A stretch of DNA of 64,000 bases, from the NCBI RefSeq assembly GCF_001522545.3, contig NC_031795.1, positions 6,316,172-6,380,171 on the forward strand, written 5' to 3'. The DNA is from Parus major (Eukaryota > Chordata > Aves > Passeriformes > Paridae). The position numbers and the translations under genes are program-made. This document shows, in pieces, positions 11,901 to 21,994 of the stretch. The notes below the pieces were generated by a model. It was given only the letters and a program-made list of their open reading frames with translations. It did not search any database and was not told where the DNA came from. Each line of letters starts with the position of its first letter. The first letter of the stretch is position 1.

Positions 11901-12837
11901 TGCCAGCTGCTCCTCTGAACACAGCCCGAGGTTGTGATGGGACTGGGGAAGAGGCATCAGGGCTGCCGGACTCCTGCAGAGATGACCAATGGTTTCTCAG
12001 CCTGGAGCATTCCCAGTTCAGTTTGCAGCAGCCATGGGAGCTTGGTGGGGAGCATATGGTCCTACCATCCTCAGCCTGAGCAGAGAGCTCTGAGCTTTTC
12101 CAGCTGCAAAGCCTGGCTTGGTGGGCACGCACTGCTCCAGGGGTCCCCCAAAGCACAGAGGGGCTGCAGAGAGCCCATCCCTGTCCCCTACAGCTCTTGT
12201 GCTCTGGCAATAGCAAACACAGGCTTGAGCAGTGGGCATGGGAAAGGGGCCATGCAGATTGTCATACAAACCCAGAATGTTTGGGGTTGGAAGGGACACG
12301 AAAGATCACCTCATTCCAACCCTCCATCATGAGGGGCAGGAGAGACACCAAAGCTGCATCCCTGGCCGGGCTTGTGGCATCCCATGCCCATAAAGCAAGT
12401 GCAGGCTTTGGAGTGGAGCCTTTGGAGACCCCACTGCAGCACGTGCTGTGACAGGGACAACGGGACCTCCCCCCTAAAGCAGTTGCCCCCAAGGTCCCCA
12501 CGGTAGAAGGAGACGTCCGGTGTCACCAGTAGCTCCTGTGGGTGGGTGGGGAAGTGCTGGAGCACGATGGAGAGGAGCACCCTGACCTGCTGTGGCTTCC
12601 TCCGCAGGCTCCCTGGGCACGGCTGGCCGGGTGTGCAGCAAGGTGTCCCGCGGGACGGACGGCTGCGAGGTGATGTGCTGCGGGCGCGGCTACGACACCA
12701 CGCGCGTCACCCGCGTCACCAAGTGCGAGTGCAAGTTCCACTGGTGCTGCGCTGTGCGCTGCAAGGAGTGCGAGGACACTGTGGACGTGCACACCTGTAA
12801 AGCACCCAAACGGGCTGAGTGGTTGGACCAGACCTGA
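8916..12837 (+). CDS. WNT2B: WNT2B, Wnt family secreted ligand (exons 2-5; first exon not found)
   Basis: Secreted, lipid-modified Wnt that signals through Frizzled and LRP5/6; WNT2B is known in eye, limb and gut development. Coding exons: 8916-9136, 10662-10939, 11311-11575, 12608-12837, all GT-AG and phase-consistent, giving 331 codons plus one leading base and ending in TGA. The protein runs from [16 protein letters not shown] to [12 protein letters not shown]. Visible features are a glycosylation site (NCS in HHRWNCST), the [16 protein letters not shown] block whose serine is the Porcupine acylation site in Wnts, and the cysteine-rich C-terminal finger [17 protein letters not shown]. Nearly every residue fits WNT2B rather than WNT2. 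Human WNT2B is about 391 aa, so about 50-60 residues (signal peptide) are missing: exon 1 may lie in the gap at 5363-5501 or left of the window. Introns are short and GC-rich. ST7L lies downstream, tail to tail. Confidence 0.97.
10226..10247. promoter_or_regulatory. Inverted pair of TCF/LEF-like half-sites in WNT2B intron 2
   Basis: CCTTTGAA and TTCAAAGG form a perfect inverted repeat with a 6-base spacer. CTTTGA(A/T) is the core recognised by TCF/LEF factors, the nuclear effectors of canonical Wnt signalling. A short palindrome can arise by chance, so function is only suggested. Confidence 0.25.
12270..12400 (-). mobile_element. CR1 LINE 3' fragment in WNT2B intron 4
   Basis: The plus strand carries TTGGGGTTGGAAGGGACACG, then AAAGATCACCTCATTCCAAC, the reverse complement of the CR1 3' end. 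The distal part is degraded and its boundary is approximate. Confidence 0.7.
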
Positions 12838-12920
12838 GGAGATGGGAGCGCTGAGGGAAGAAGCCACTGCCACCCCCCTTGCAATGTTTTTTAAACCCTC
12901 GCGCCCCGAGGGCCACGATG

Positions 12921-13000
12921 TTCTGGGAGCTGTAGTTCAACTGCATGGCTTTTATTTAATTAATTCTACAAAGCACTAAGGAAAGGACTACAGTTCCCAG
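12921..13000. promoter_or_regulatory. Inverted pair of ZNF143/STAF-like motifs in WNT2B 3'UTR
   Basis: TTCTGGGAGCTGTAGTTC (12921-12938) and ACTACAGTTCCCAG (12987-13000) are opposed copies of the ACTACANNTCCCAG core bound by ZNF143. They could also pair as a hairpin in RNA with about a 50-base loop. Resemblance is clear; activity is inferred. Confidence 0.35.
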
Positions 13001-13827
13001 GAGGTACTGTGGGCCCTTCGATGTGCTCAGCAAAACTAATCCCTGACCCAGCAGGAGGCTGTGATCCTTGCTTGAACTGTGAACCTGCAAAGGTTCTCCT
13101 GGCAAAGGGACAGTGCAACCGCTACAGACTTGGAGGACTGACTATCAGGACGTGATGGCTGAGGAATCCTGCACCTCCCCACAGAATCTACGTTACAGTA
13201 AAGCTTCACCAGCGAAAAACACTAGTTCAGAATAATCCACTCTTGCAAAAGCATTCTTGCTTTTCCTTTTTTGCAAGGCCAGAGGAAGGGTGTTGTGAAT
13301 CTGTAAGACAGTTCCATGATACCCGTGTTTCCCTGGAGCAGACTGACACATCACTAACCCCACTGAGCAGGAGTCACCTCTGCACGAGGCTTGTCCCTGT
13401 GTCCCCAGCACAGGGAACCAGTGGAGCTGTAACTTGGAGCTGAACCCTGAAGGATTGCACAAAGGCCACCTCTAGCTGCTGGTGGGGCGCCTGAGAGAGC
13501 AAAGGAGAGCTGTGAACTTCCCGGTAGGTTCTGAAGTCAACGATACAACAGCATCTCTGTACAACTCGTGTATGTTGTGTATACTGCTTATTATTTTAAG
13601 TCAAAATTCATTATAAAACTGTATCAGAAAATGACGTCCTTTGCTTTTTGAATTCTTACACCCTCAGCCAGGCATGCCCCCAGAGCAGCAACCAGCCTGC
13701 AGTCTTTGTCTTCCCTGCTGGCTGCAGCTCCTGTTTGTCCCAAAGCTTCCTACAGAGCTGAGCATCCAAAGCCCCAGGGGAATCCTGTCTCAGCAGCCCC
13801 ACGCTTCAGGACATGCCCCATCCCCAC

Positions 13828-13959
13828 AAGTGTTTAAGGCCAGGCTGGGCAGGGCCTGGACCACCCTGGTGGAGTGGAAGGTATCCCTGCCCCTGGCAGG
13901 GGGTGGAACAAAATAAGGTTTAAAGTCCTGTACCACCCAACCATTCCATGGTTCTATAG
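13828..13959 (+). mobile_element. CR1 LINE 3' fragment
   Basis: Contains AAGGCCAGGCTGGGCAGGGC, the GGCAGGGGGTGGAACAAAAT segment and a CCATTCCATGGTTCTATAG tail, in CR1 order on the plus strand. It lies between the WNT2B and ST7L 3' ends. Confidence 0.8.
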
Positions 13960-16370
13960 CACTGGGTTGAGCAGGAGATGCTAAATAAATCTTCCCATTA
14001 GAAAACCCCCAAGCACTCTAAACAATCAATTAAAATTGAAGTTGATGAGGAGAGGGGAAGGCAGCTGCCGAGCTACTGGCAGGTAAGTTACAGTGACCCA
14101 CCCCTCATCTCTACAGATTACTTCTTTTCTCCACCAGTTTGAACAAGCAGACATTATAAAAATGCTTTATTTAGTATACAGATATTTTATGGAGTCTGGT
14201 CAAAAGGTCCCAATCCACACAAACAAGTGCAATGTGTAACAGTTGAACCTGGAAACCAAAGGGACACAGGTAAAAAATTACCTTAAATCATTGCAAGTGC
14301 TGAAGCTGAGGGTGCTCCTGCAGTTCCCCCACCAGATCTAGGCTGCACCTTGCCCCAGGCAGGCTGTGCCTCCTCCCTCAGGCAGGAAAAATGGGGTTCA
14401 TTTTCCTAATATTGCTCAGCATTGTGCTGATGGGCAAGTAAGGGCATTTCACACAGAGGAAATTTCCATGGAAGTTCCAAACTTGTAACAGTAAAAAAGG
14501 CCAAGTCAACAGGGACATTCACCTGCAAATACTTCTTGCTGAGTCTGTTTTACTGCTGTCAGAGGCCCCTGAGAAGCTGGGGTTTTCTCCTGGAAGCAGT
14601 GAGATGTGTGGGCAGGAGGGAGCTGAGCAGGCTACAAGAGCAAATTCTGAAGGAAGGTCAAAGGAGCAGGACGGGATTAAGGCAAAGATTATTCTGGTCC
14701 TAAGCCACCCATCAGCAACTGCACCAAGAGCATCTCCAAACAGGGACTTTACTCAGTGGCCCTAGGAAATAATAGTTTAAATGGGGAGAGAAATCCTTTT
14801 TGAAACATGTTTTAATGGGGGAACTGCCCAAAGAATTAAAAGAGCCTGCCATGGGCTGGATTAAGCATCTTCCTCCACGCCAAACCCCCAAGAGTGCTCA
14901 TGCAGATAATAAAGGGCTTTCAGCAGAGCTTCTGCAAAGCCACAGCCAAGCCAAAAGGTGACATTTTAATGGAGCACTTGAGAATTACAGGAATCCCATC
15001 TTCCCACTGCCTAACCTGTTTCTTACAGAATTAAACCAATTTTCTGACAGCACAAGAGGGTTGTGCTTGCATTGCACCCTGCTCTTGCATTGGAGTTGGT
15101 GTTTATCCAGACTTCTGGTCTCCCCTCAGGCCCTTCCAAGACTCTGTGAATTTCAGGAGAGACAATTTTCCCATCCTGGCTGTTCTGAGGAATGCTGGCA
15201 GGTGAGGAGGAGGTCTGAGGCAGGCCAAAGGCATCCCAAGCCAGCACAGCATCCGTCAGCACAGGCTAATCGACCGGGAAGAGCCTCTCATTTATCTTCA
15301 TTACTGCTCCACCTACTCTCAATTTACGACAGACTTGAAAAAAATGCTGCCCCCTCAGCCATCAATCCAGGCCTCCCTCCCAGAGCAGGACACACTCCCT
15401 GGGCTGGGAGGGACCCAGTGCCTGAGGACCCAGGGTCAGTCATCAACAAACACTTCTTTTGCAGAGGATCCCTGGGGGGCCCTGTAGATCATCTGTGGGC
15501 CCACCTGATGAATGACACCTCAATCAATGGCTGCTGCCTAAATATATCCTCCCCTTGAACGCAGATGTTCGTGTACTAAAACAAAGAGGGAAACTCCTGA
15601 GGAAAGGTTGTGTTTATTGGCTTGCCCCTTTCTGGTTTCATCAGTGAGCTGCTGAAATTGGAGGCTTCTAGTGCTCTGTAGAGTAACCACAGCTGAGTCA
15701 GGAGCCCTCCCTAGTCCTGCCAGGTCCACCTGTGCAGCTGCATTCGTCTGTCCCAGCAGTAAATAACAGGATAAAACACTTGGAATGCAGTGCAAGTGCT
15801 ACAGAAGTACCTGGAGAAGCAGTCATGGAGACAGCCCAGCAGGCTCAAGTCCACTTGACAGAAGTGAGTTTCTTCTGCAAAGGACTATGCAAGGCTACCC
15901 TCACTTATTAACAAACAATTAGCAGAAAACCACAGACTTGGAATACAAATACTCTGGTCAGCCAGAGCAAACTCCCAGGGCTTGTACAGGACAAGGTCCC
16001 ACTGTGGGCTGAAAGAAATTCAGACTGGTCAGTGCTCTACTGCAGACGAGCCCCATGGAAGCTCAAGCTCCCCCCAGCACACTCATCCTTGGCAAGCAGA
16101 TGTTTTCCACCTCAAAACATTCCTGAAGGCTACAGTCTCACCTGGGAACACTCAGTCCCTCTCACAAGCCCCTCAAGTAATCTGCCTAAAATGGGGAGGG
16201 AGCCTCGTACACAAGTTCATCTTCTAATTATCTTCCAGTCAAAGCCAAGTCTGCACTCAAGGACAAGGTGCAGGATTAATTGCTTAATGAGCTTCTGATT
16301 ATATTACCTTCTCTGAAGCAGCTGGACAGGACACACAGGAGGAGGCAGAGGCATTGGGAACATGGAATAA

Positions 16371-16449
16371 TGTGCAGTGCCAGGAATTGGACTTGACATC
16401 CAAATGATGCATCCTCATGGGTCTCTTCCACAGTCCAGGAGATTCTGAC
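16371..16449 (+). mobile_element. Short CR1-like tail
   Basis: GTGCAGTGCCAGGAATTGGA, then CTCATGGGTCTCTTCCACAG, and a CCAGGAGATTCTGAC end match, with gaps, the tail of the CR1 copy at 8790-8866. It is a degraded fragment. Confidence 0.55.
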
Positions 16450-16825
16450 TCTGATTTTCTCTACATGGGTGAGAACAGGCCTTAGCCCAGGTGCCACCAC
16501 CATTTTTTGGGATGGAGGTAATGGCAAGACCCATAAGTTCTTGAGCTCAGCAATGCAGGTGAATACATTGCCAATTTACATCCCAATCCCAACACCCCCC
16601 TGTCTCCCCATGGGCCTTCTCTGTTCTCTGTTGGGTTCATACAGGCACAGAAGGGTTTGCTCAAGTACCTGTGGTCAGTGTAATCCATGGGGGATCACCT
16701 GCTCTAACAGGCCCAGCTCCCAGGGGCAGATTTATTGTGGCATTTGGACCAACATTCACACATCCTATCAAGATGTGCCTGCAAGCTTCCACATCCCGAA
16801 TTCCCGACACTGAGTCACGGAGGGC

Positions 16826-16940
16826 TGCTCCAGCTCCAGCTCCTGCTCCAGCTCCTGCTCCTGCTCCAGCTCCAGCTCCAGCTCCAGCTCCAGCTCCAGC
16901 TCCAGCTCCTGCTCCAGCTCCTGCTCCAGCTCCTGCTCCA

Positions 16941-16975
<35 letters not shown>

Positions 16976-16978
16976 AGC
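16826..16978. repeat. GCTCCA/GCTCCT hexamer minisatellite
   Basis: About 150 bases made of the hexamers GCTCCA and GCTCCT in mixed order, starting after AGGGCTGCTCCAGCTCC. The plus strand could encode Ala-Pro repeats and the minus strand Glu-Gln/Glu-Leu repeats, but there is no splice or coding context, so these are low-complexity artefacts. One strand is strongly purine-biased. Confidence 0.95.
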
Positions 16979-17732
16979 AGGGGGGTCACTGCTCTGGAAT
17001 CACAGCTGGTGAGTCAAGGCAGGAGAATGCAATAGTCACATTCTGTGTCACTCTGTTTTATAACCCATGAAAGCCCACAGCCAAATTAGCAAAGAAATCA
17101 AGAGGTTGTTAAGAGAAGGGTCCAGCTGACGAGGCTGCACTGTGATTGCACAACTCAATGCATCCAGAGTAAAAGGAAAATGTTGCTGGCCAGAAATAAC
17201 CAAAGAGGGGAGATCCCAGTGGAGGAACACTCATCGTGGTGGATGCACCCTTCCTGATGCTGTAAGCAAGGGTGTGTTACCTCGCTCTCCCCAAAGACCA
17301 GACTCACTGAAGATCCCACCAAAGAGAACACAGCAGCAGTCAAGGCTGCAAATGAGGAAAATTCCAAGCACATGAGAAGCATCCCTGATCACGGTCTTGT
17401 CCCTTTCAGTAAGGGCTGGGGTGTGTAGAGCACACCCTGCCAAGGAGGCTCCAGACAGGGAGGAGGCAACCAGGAGAGAGCTGGAAACTGAAGCTGCTTT
17501 TACTCTTTATCCACCTTTATTGTGAGATGGGTGAATTCAGAGCACACGAGTCCACTGTGATTGCTCCTGTCATCCTGACTGATCTGTAGAGATTTTTGAC
17601 CCAAAAGCAGGTGACAACAGCTCATACATCACTCTGCAGCCATCCTAATTAAATGCAGACAAGAGGAGTCTGTCCCTTTTAACAGCAAAACAGGGCAGGC
17701 TGGGCACTGCTCGGAAGCTGGTAGAGCATGAA

Positions 17733-17940
17733 TGCTGGAGGAGTTTAGACTGGGTCACCCCAGAGGGTGGCTGGGCACTGAACAGCTCGACAGGGAATGG
17801 TCAGAGCCCCTTGCCAGAGCTCCAGGAGCGTTTGGACAACACTCTCCAGGCACAGGGTGGGATCACTGGGGTGTCCTGTGCACGGCCAGGAGCTGGACTT
17901 GATCTCTGCAGGTCCCCTCAGCTCTGGACACTCTGTGGTC
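17733..17940 (+). mobile_element. CR1 LINE fragment
   Basis: Carries GGAGGAGTTTAGACTGGGTC, GGGTGGCTGGGCACTGAACA, the CAGGAGCGTTTGGACAACAC segment and GGCCAGGAGCTGGACTTGAT in CR1 order on the plus strand, closely parallel to the copy at 8639-8830. Confidence 0.8.
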
Positions 17941-18338
17941 CCAGGAGCTCTGTCTGCCCTCTGGCCTGCTGCCCACAGTGCAGAGCACAGCTCCCATGTG
18001 CTCCTGACCTGCACAGCTGGGCCCGCTCCGACATCCCAACAGCCTCACTGCTCCCCACCACACACCCCATGTGCTGCTGCCTCGGAGGTGCTGCTCCCCT
18101 CACTGTCTCATCTCTGAGCAGGGGGAAGGGCAATACTAATTTATGTTTGGCTGAGCCCCACACATACATCTCCTTTCCCTAAGGAGTCTGCTCTCATGTT
18201 TAACCTCTTCCTTCTGCTGGCACTGGAGGTGGATGATGCAGCTTGTGGAGAGGTGCAGGCACTTCCCTCTCCCCCTCCTCCTGGAATCTTCCTCTTACTT
18301 GTGGTCCTTGGGATTCACCCAACATTTTCTCATGAAAA

Positions 18339-18385
18339 AAAGAGAAAAAGAAAAAAAAAGGAAAAAAAGGAAAAGAAAAGAGGAC
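18339..18385. repeat. A/G-rich simple tract
   Basis: Polypurine tract of A runs broken by G (AAAAAAAGAGAAAAAG and similar). No other structure is seen. Confidence 0.9.
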
Positions 18386-19864
18386 CTCTAGACAAGTATG
18401 CATTTAATAAGCAGGGAGACAAATAAGCTCCAGTTATCCCAGCAGAATTACAACACCAGAGAACAATTTTCTGCATTCCTCTGAAGGCCTGAAGGAACCC
18501 AATTGCCTGCTCTCAGCTAAATAGGTACCAGACACCAAGTGCTCCATAAGCAAACAGAGCCCCCAAAGTGCAAAAATGAAATAAGTAAAAAGCTTCACAT
18601 TACATATAAACCAGCCGTTTGCACCTTGTTATTAATGGTCTCAACTTTGACCTTTACACCCTGGCTTGCTCAGAGTCATGGATCTGTGAGGCTTGGCACC
18701 CTCACAACAATTCCAGGATGAGGAGCAGGGAATAAACATGCCTGGCCAGCGCTGGAGAAATGCAGGAAGGGAACTGGCCTGTGACAAATCTGGATGGAGA
18801 ACCACCCCAGGGCCATCTCCACATGAACCTGTCCCCATAACCTCAGTGACCAAGGTGCCTGACAGCATCAAAAGTCCTTTTCCCACATACAGACATACAT
18901 ACAAGCTATTAACAGCCATCTATTCCAAATTTCAGCACTGAAGGGCTCCCAGCATGGTAAATATCTGCCAGAGATTATTCCCCAGAATCCTGATGTGATT
19001 TATAGCCCACATGAACTAGGGTTGCAATGAACAGACCTTGTTACCATGAAATATTTATTAGTCTAAACTGCTTCACCTCTGCTGTAAGAGCTGTATTATT
19101 CTAACAGTGCCAGTGGAAAGTTTTGCTCTAGCACCCTCAGCACCATCATGGTACACTACACTGAAATATTCCTACTTCAGTAGCTACATACAATCAAATA
19201 CATGTAAGCATCAACTTCCAAACACTCAAGTCAGACAACATTAGGAAGCTGTTAATGTGTTAAATCACATTTGTATCATCTCTCCAGATTCACATCCAAT
19301 AAAGTCCTGATTCACAAAGATCTTTAGACACTTTTCACTAAAGTCAGTGGTAAGACAGGGCAAATTAACACAAGAATTCAGCTGCTTAATTGCTTCACAA
19401 ACAATAGGTTTACTGTGAGAACATTTCCCCCTCTTCTACCCTTCCTGTCCTTTTTGGAAAATACTCCTGAAGAAGTCAGAGGTTGTCAGGAAGGAATGCA
19501 GCTACATTCTGTTCCTGGACATCCTGATCAAGAACTGACCTGTCTGACTTGGTGGGACACTGTGAGCACCCAGAACTACCCAACAAACTAAACTCACCCC
19601 AAACTCAAACTCTGCCCAACTGACCAAAGAGCCTGTAATTACCCTGGTTTACAAATACACAGATCCAGGTATAGAAATAAATGCTTTGACTATCACTGGC
19701 TACTCTGAATGAACTGAAAATTTGAGGGGTCTGTCAATGCCACATAAAGTCTTGTGGAAAAGCTATTGCCATGCCAATGGCTGTAAAAGTCACCACAGTT
19801 CTTGTTTCAAGGAAATTACATCAATATTTGTCTTGTCCAGAGTCATAATTGCAATTTTTTATGT

Positions 19865-19895
19865 GTGTATATATATAAACATACACACACACACA
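19865..19895. repeat. TG/TA/CA dinucleotide microsatellite
   Basis: Alternating TG, TATATATA and ACACACACACAC tract in the probable ST7L 3'UTR interval. Confidence 0.85.
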
Positions 19896-21898
19896 ACTGA
19901 TAGGGTATTACTAAGGTATGGGTCAGGTGTAAGTCCCTCCTCCCAAGCATGGTTCCCAAAAGCAGGAACAATCCTGCTGGAAAATCATAGACAGCACTCC
20001 TTCCTCAAGAACTGCTGGCACTTCTAGGGACAGGAAGATTTTCATTTCACAGCCTGCTGCCAGCTCTCCTTTCAGAACAAGCCCATCCCCTTTCTGTTCC
20101 TGTTATGTCAGGGGAGGACAGTGAGAGAAAGCAGCTCTTGGGATGATACATGGGAGGCAGAGCTTCATTTATAACCCCACACAACTGCTGGAAAAGGTTC
20201 AACTTTAAAAAGCATTAGGCTGGTTACCTTATGGGCCCCTGCAGACCACGAAGTGAAATCACATGAACACAACAGGCCTATTAATCACCACAGTGATTCC
20301 AAAGTGAGAAACAGCCCCAAGGACCAACTGGAAAGAAAGTTGAGAAAATTACATTCTAGTATTAGATAACTTTAAAAACACTGGTAGTATCTTTCTGTAG
20401 GGCTTCCCTTTTGATTCCTTGATGAATTCAAATAGTTAACCTGGATTTAAGTCCAGTCAACAGAAATATACAGTGGAGAGCAAACAATGGCATTGCTACT
20501 TAAACCAGTGTGTTTCCCTTCAGTTACAAATAAATTACACTTACATGAGATGCAAAGGTGACTTTCTGCTTGGTAGAACTTGGTTTACAAGGTAAAAAAG
20601 GATTTGAAAATAAGGAAAAACAGTTAATTCTTGATCTTGTGTGTAAGAAGGTATTTCAAGTCAATGCAAACCACTTGTAATTGACTGATACAGGGACTCC
20701 TCAGAGAGTACAGTAGGCTACAGCAAGATTCTTCCATTCAGAATTCAGAAACTGGATTAATTTACATCAGCTTTGGAAGAAGCCATCAATGTCACAAAGA
20801 TTCACAAAGATAGTGGAAATCAAGCCTGTAAAATCTCCCCAGTTCTTAGTGTAACTGCAAGAAGTAAGGTGATGTGTTTTCATGCACTCAGGATCAGCAT
20901 TTCCCCACAAGCCTGTGCTATTGTTATCACTGCCCCTTCTAAGAAGCCTGGGCTGCCATGACTCTGCTTCCCCAGCCCCAAGCAGCAGACCTGCATGGGA
21001 AAAAGACTTTTGCTCTAATGGGAGAGTGGAAATGGAAGTCACACCAATTACCTCAAACCACATAGCTGCCACAGTCATCTTTTCATCTCTGCAGTAAACA
21101 AACCCTCAGGGCTGGTCAGTAGGTGAAGCAAATCCTTTGATTTTCCTTTTCCACATCTCCATTCTCTTCAAGTCTTCATCTCAACAGTGACACTACTTTG
21201 GACTAACATTTGAAAGTTCATGTCTCCCAACAGACTCCCATGCAGCTATCACAACACTTTGGGCAGTTTCAGAACAATCCTGTCTTTCAAAATGCTTTGT
21301 CTTGAAGAATAAAAATATGCACAATTAAATCTAAAGAAGTAACATGAAATAGAGGAGTTTACCATCTCCTTGACTAATGCAAGTCCATAAGGTAAGAAAC
21401 AAATCTTTGTTTGCACATTATAATCTATATTAAACAGACACTTAAGAAGTCAACAAATTCAATGTGTTAAGTAGCAACATTTTAATAAAGAAAGCAGAAC
21501 CATACTTTGCTGTTAACAAATATTTTGAAAAAGGCTTATAAAATCAAATCTAAGCCAAGTATCTGGTGCATCTGCAGCTGAGAAGGAAACATCAATACTA
21601 CAAACACCTGCTCAGTTTGTGTATTCTCCTTTCTTACAGAGGAAGTATGAGCTTCCAGTTGTCTGAGTGATTTAGAGAGCAATAAACTATTGCTCAAAAA
21701 GAACTATTTTCTTAGATGATTACAGATTAAGTCTAAAGAAGAAATCCACATATTAAGAACCATCAACATGGAAGCCTGTCAAGGATATCAGTTGGAAGAG
21801 CCCAGATTTCCTCCTTGGCCCCCACAACTGGGGGTCAGCCAACCACCAAGTGAGGCTCACAAGAATAAAATCAAACTATCATAGAAAATACACTCCAG

Positions 21899-21994
21899 TC
21901 ACACTAGAGTCAGCTGATGCCGGGGGCTGGAGAGCAGCAGGTCCTCAATGTGCCCCATAGTGAAGATGAAGGGTGAAAGAAGAGTCCCAAAGCA
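21899..21994 (-). CDS. ST7L: ST7L terminal coding exon, 31 residues plus stop
   Basis: The acceptor TTCCAG is followed by TGC TTT GGG and the exon ends at TGA (21901-21899). It joins exon 14 (ending AAAGCT before GTAAGT at 27368) in phase 0. The peptide [19 protein letters not shown] continues to SPRHQLTLV, aligning with the ST7 C-terminus that I recall as containing LFAPL and ending near WHQLTRI. The splice sites, phase and homology all agree although the exon is small and distant. Confidence 0.85.
   Translation of the reverse strand, partial: CFGTLLSPFIFTMGHIEDLLLSSPRHQLTLV

Larger units (their letters stand above)
12838..13960 (+). other. WNT2B: WNT2B 3'UTR and downstream flank
   Basis: Follows the WNT2B stop codon without further coding sequence. 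The AT-rich stretch around 13550-13640 looks like a transcript end: a TATAAA variant poly(A) signal at 13612-13617 is followed by T-rich sequence. A canonical AATAAA occurs only at 13984-13989, beyond a CR1 insertion. Which signal is used cannot be decided from sequence. Two inverted ACTACA-type motifs lie at 12921-12938 and 12987-13000. Confidence 0.5.
13961..21898 (-). other. ST7L: Probable ST7L 3'UTR and WNT2B-ST7L convergent interval
   Basis: No supported coding exon. On the minus strand, AATAAA signals downstream of the ST7L stop lie at 19059-19054, 17521-17516 and 14171-14166. The last sits in an AT-rich context close to the WNT2B end and would give a 3'UTR of about 7.7 kb. Human ST7L and WNT2B are known to be clustered tail to tail, which fits. 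Also present are CR1 fragments (16371-16449, 17733-17940), a hexamer minisatellite (16826-16978), a purine-rich tract (18339-18385) and a TA/CA microsatellite (19865-19895). Confidence 0.4.

Noticed and set aside
16671..17012. Ala-Pro and Glu-rich frames over the hexamer array
   Set aside because: Pure translation of a minisatellite, with no start context, splice sites or homology.
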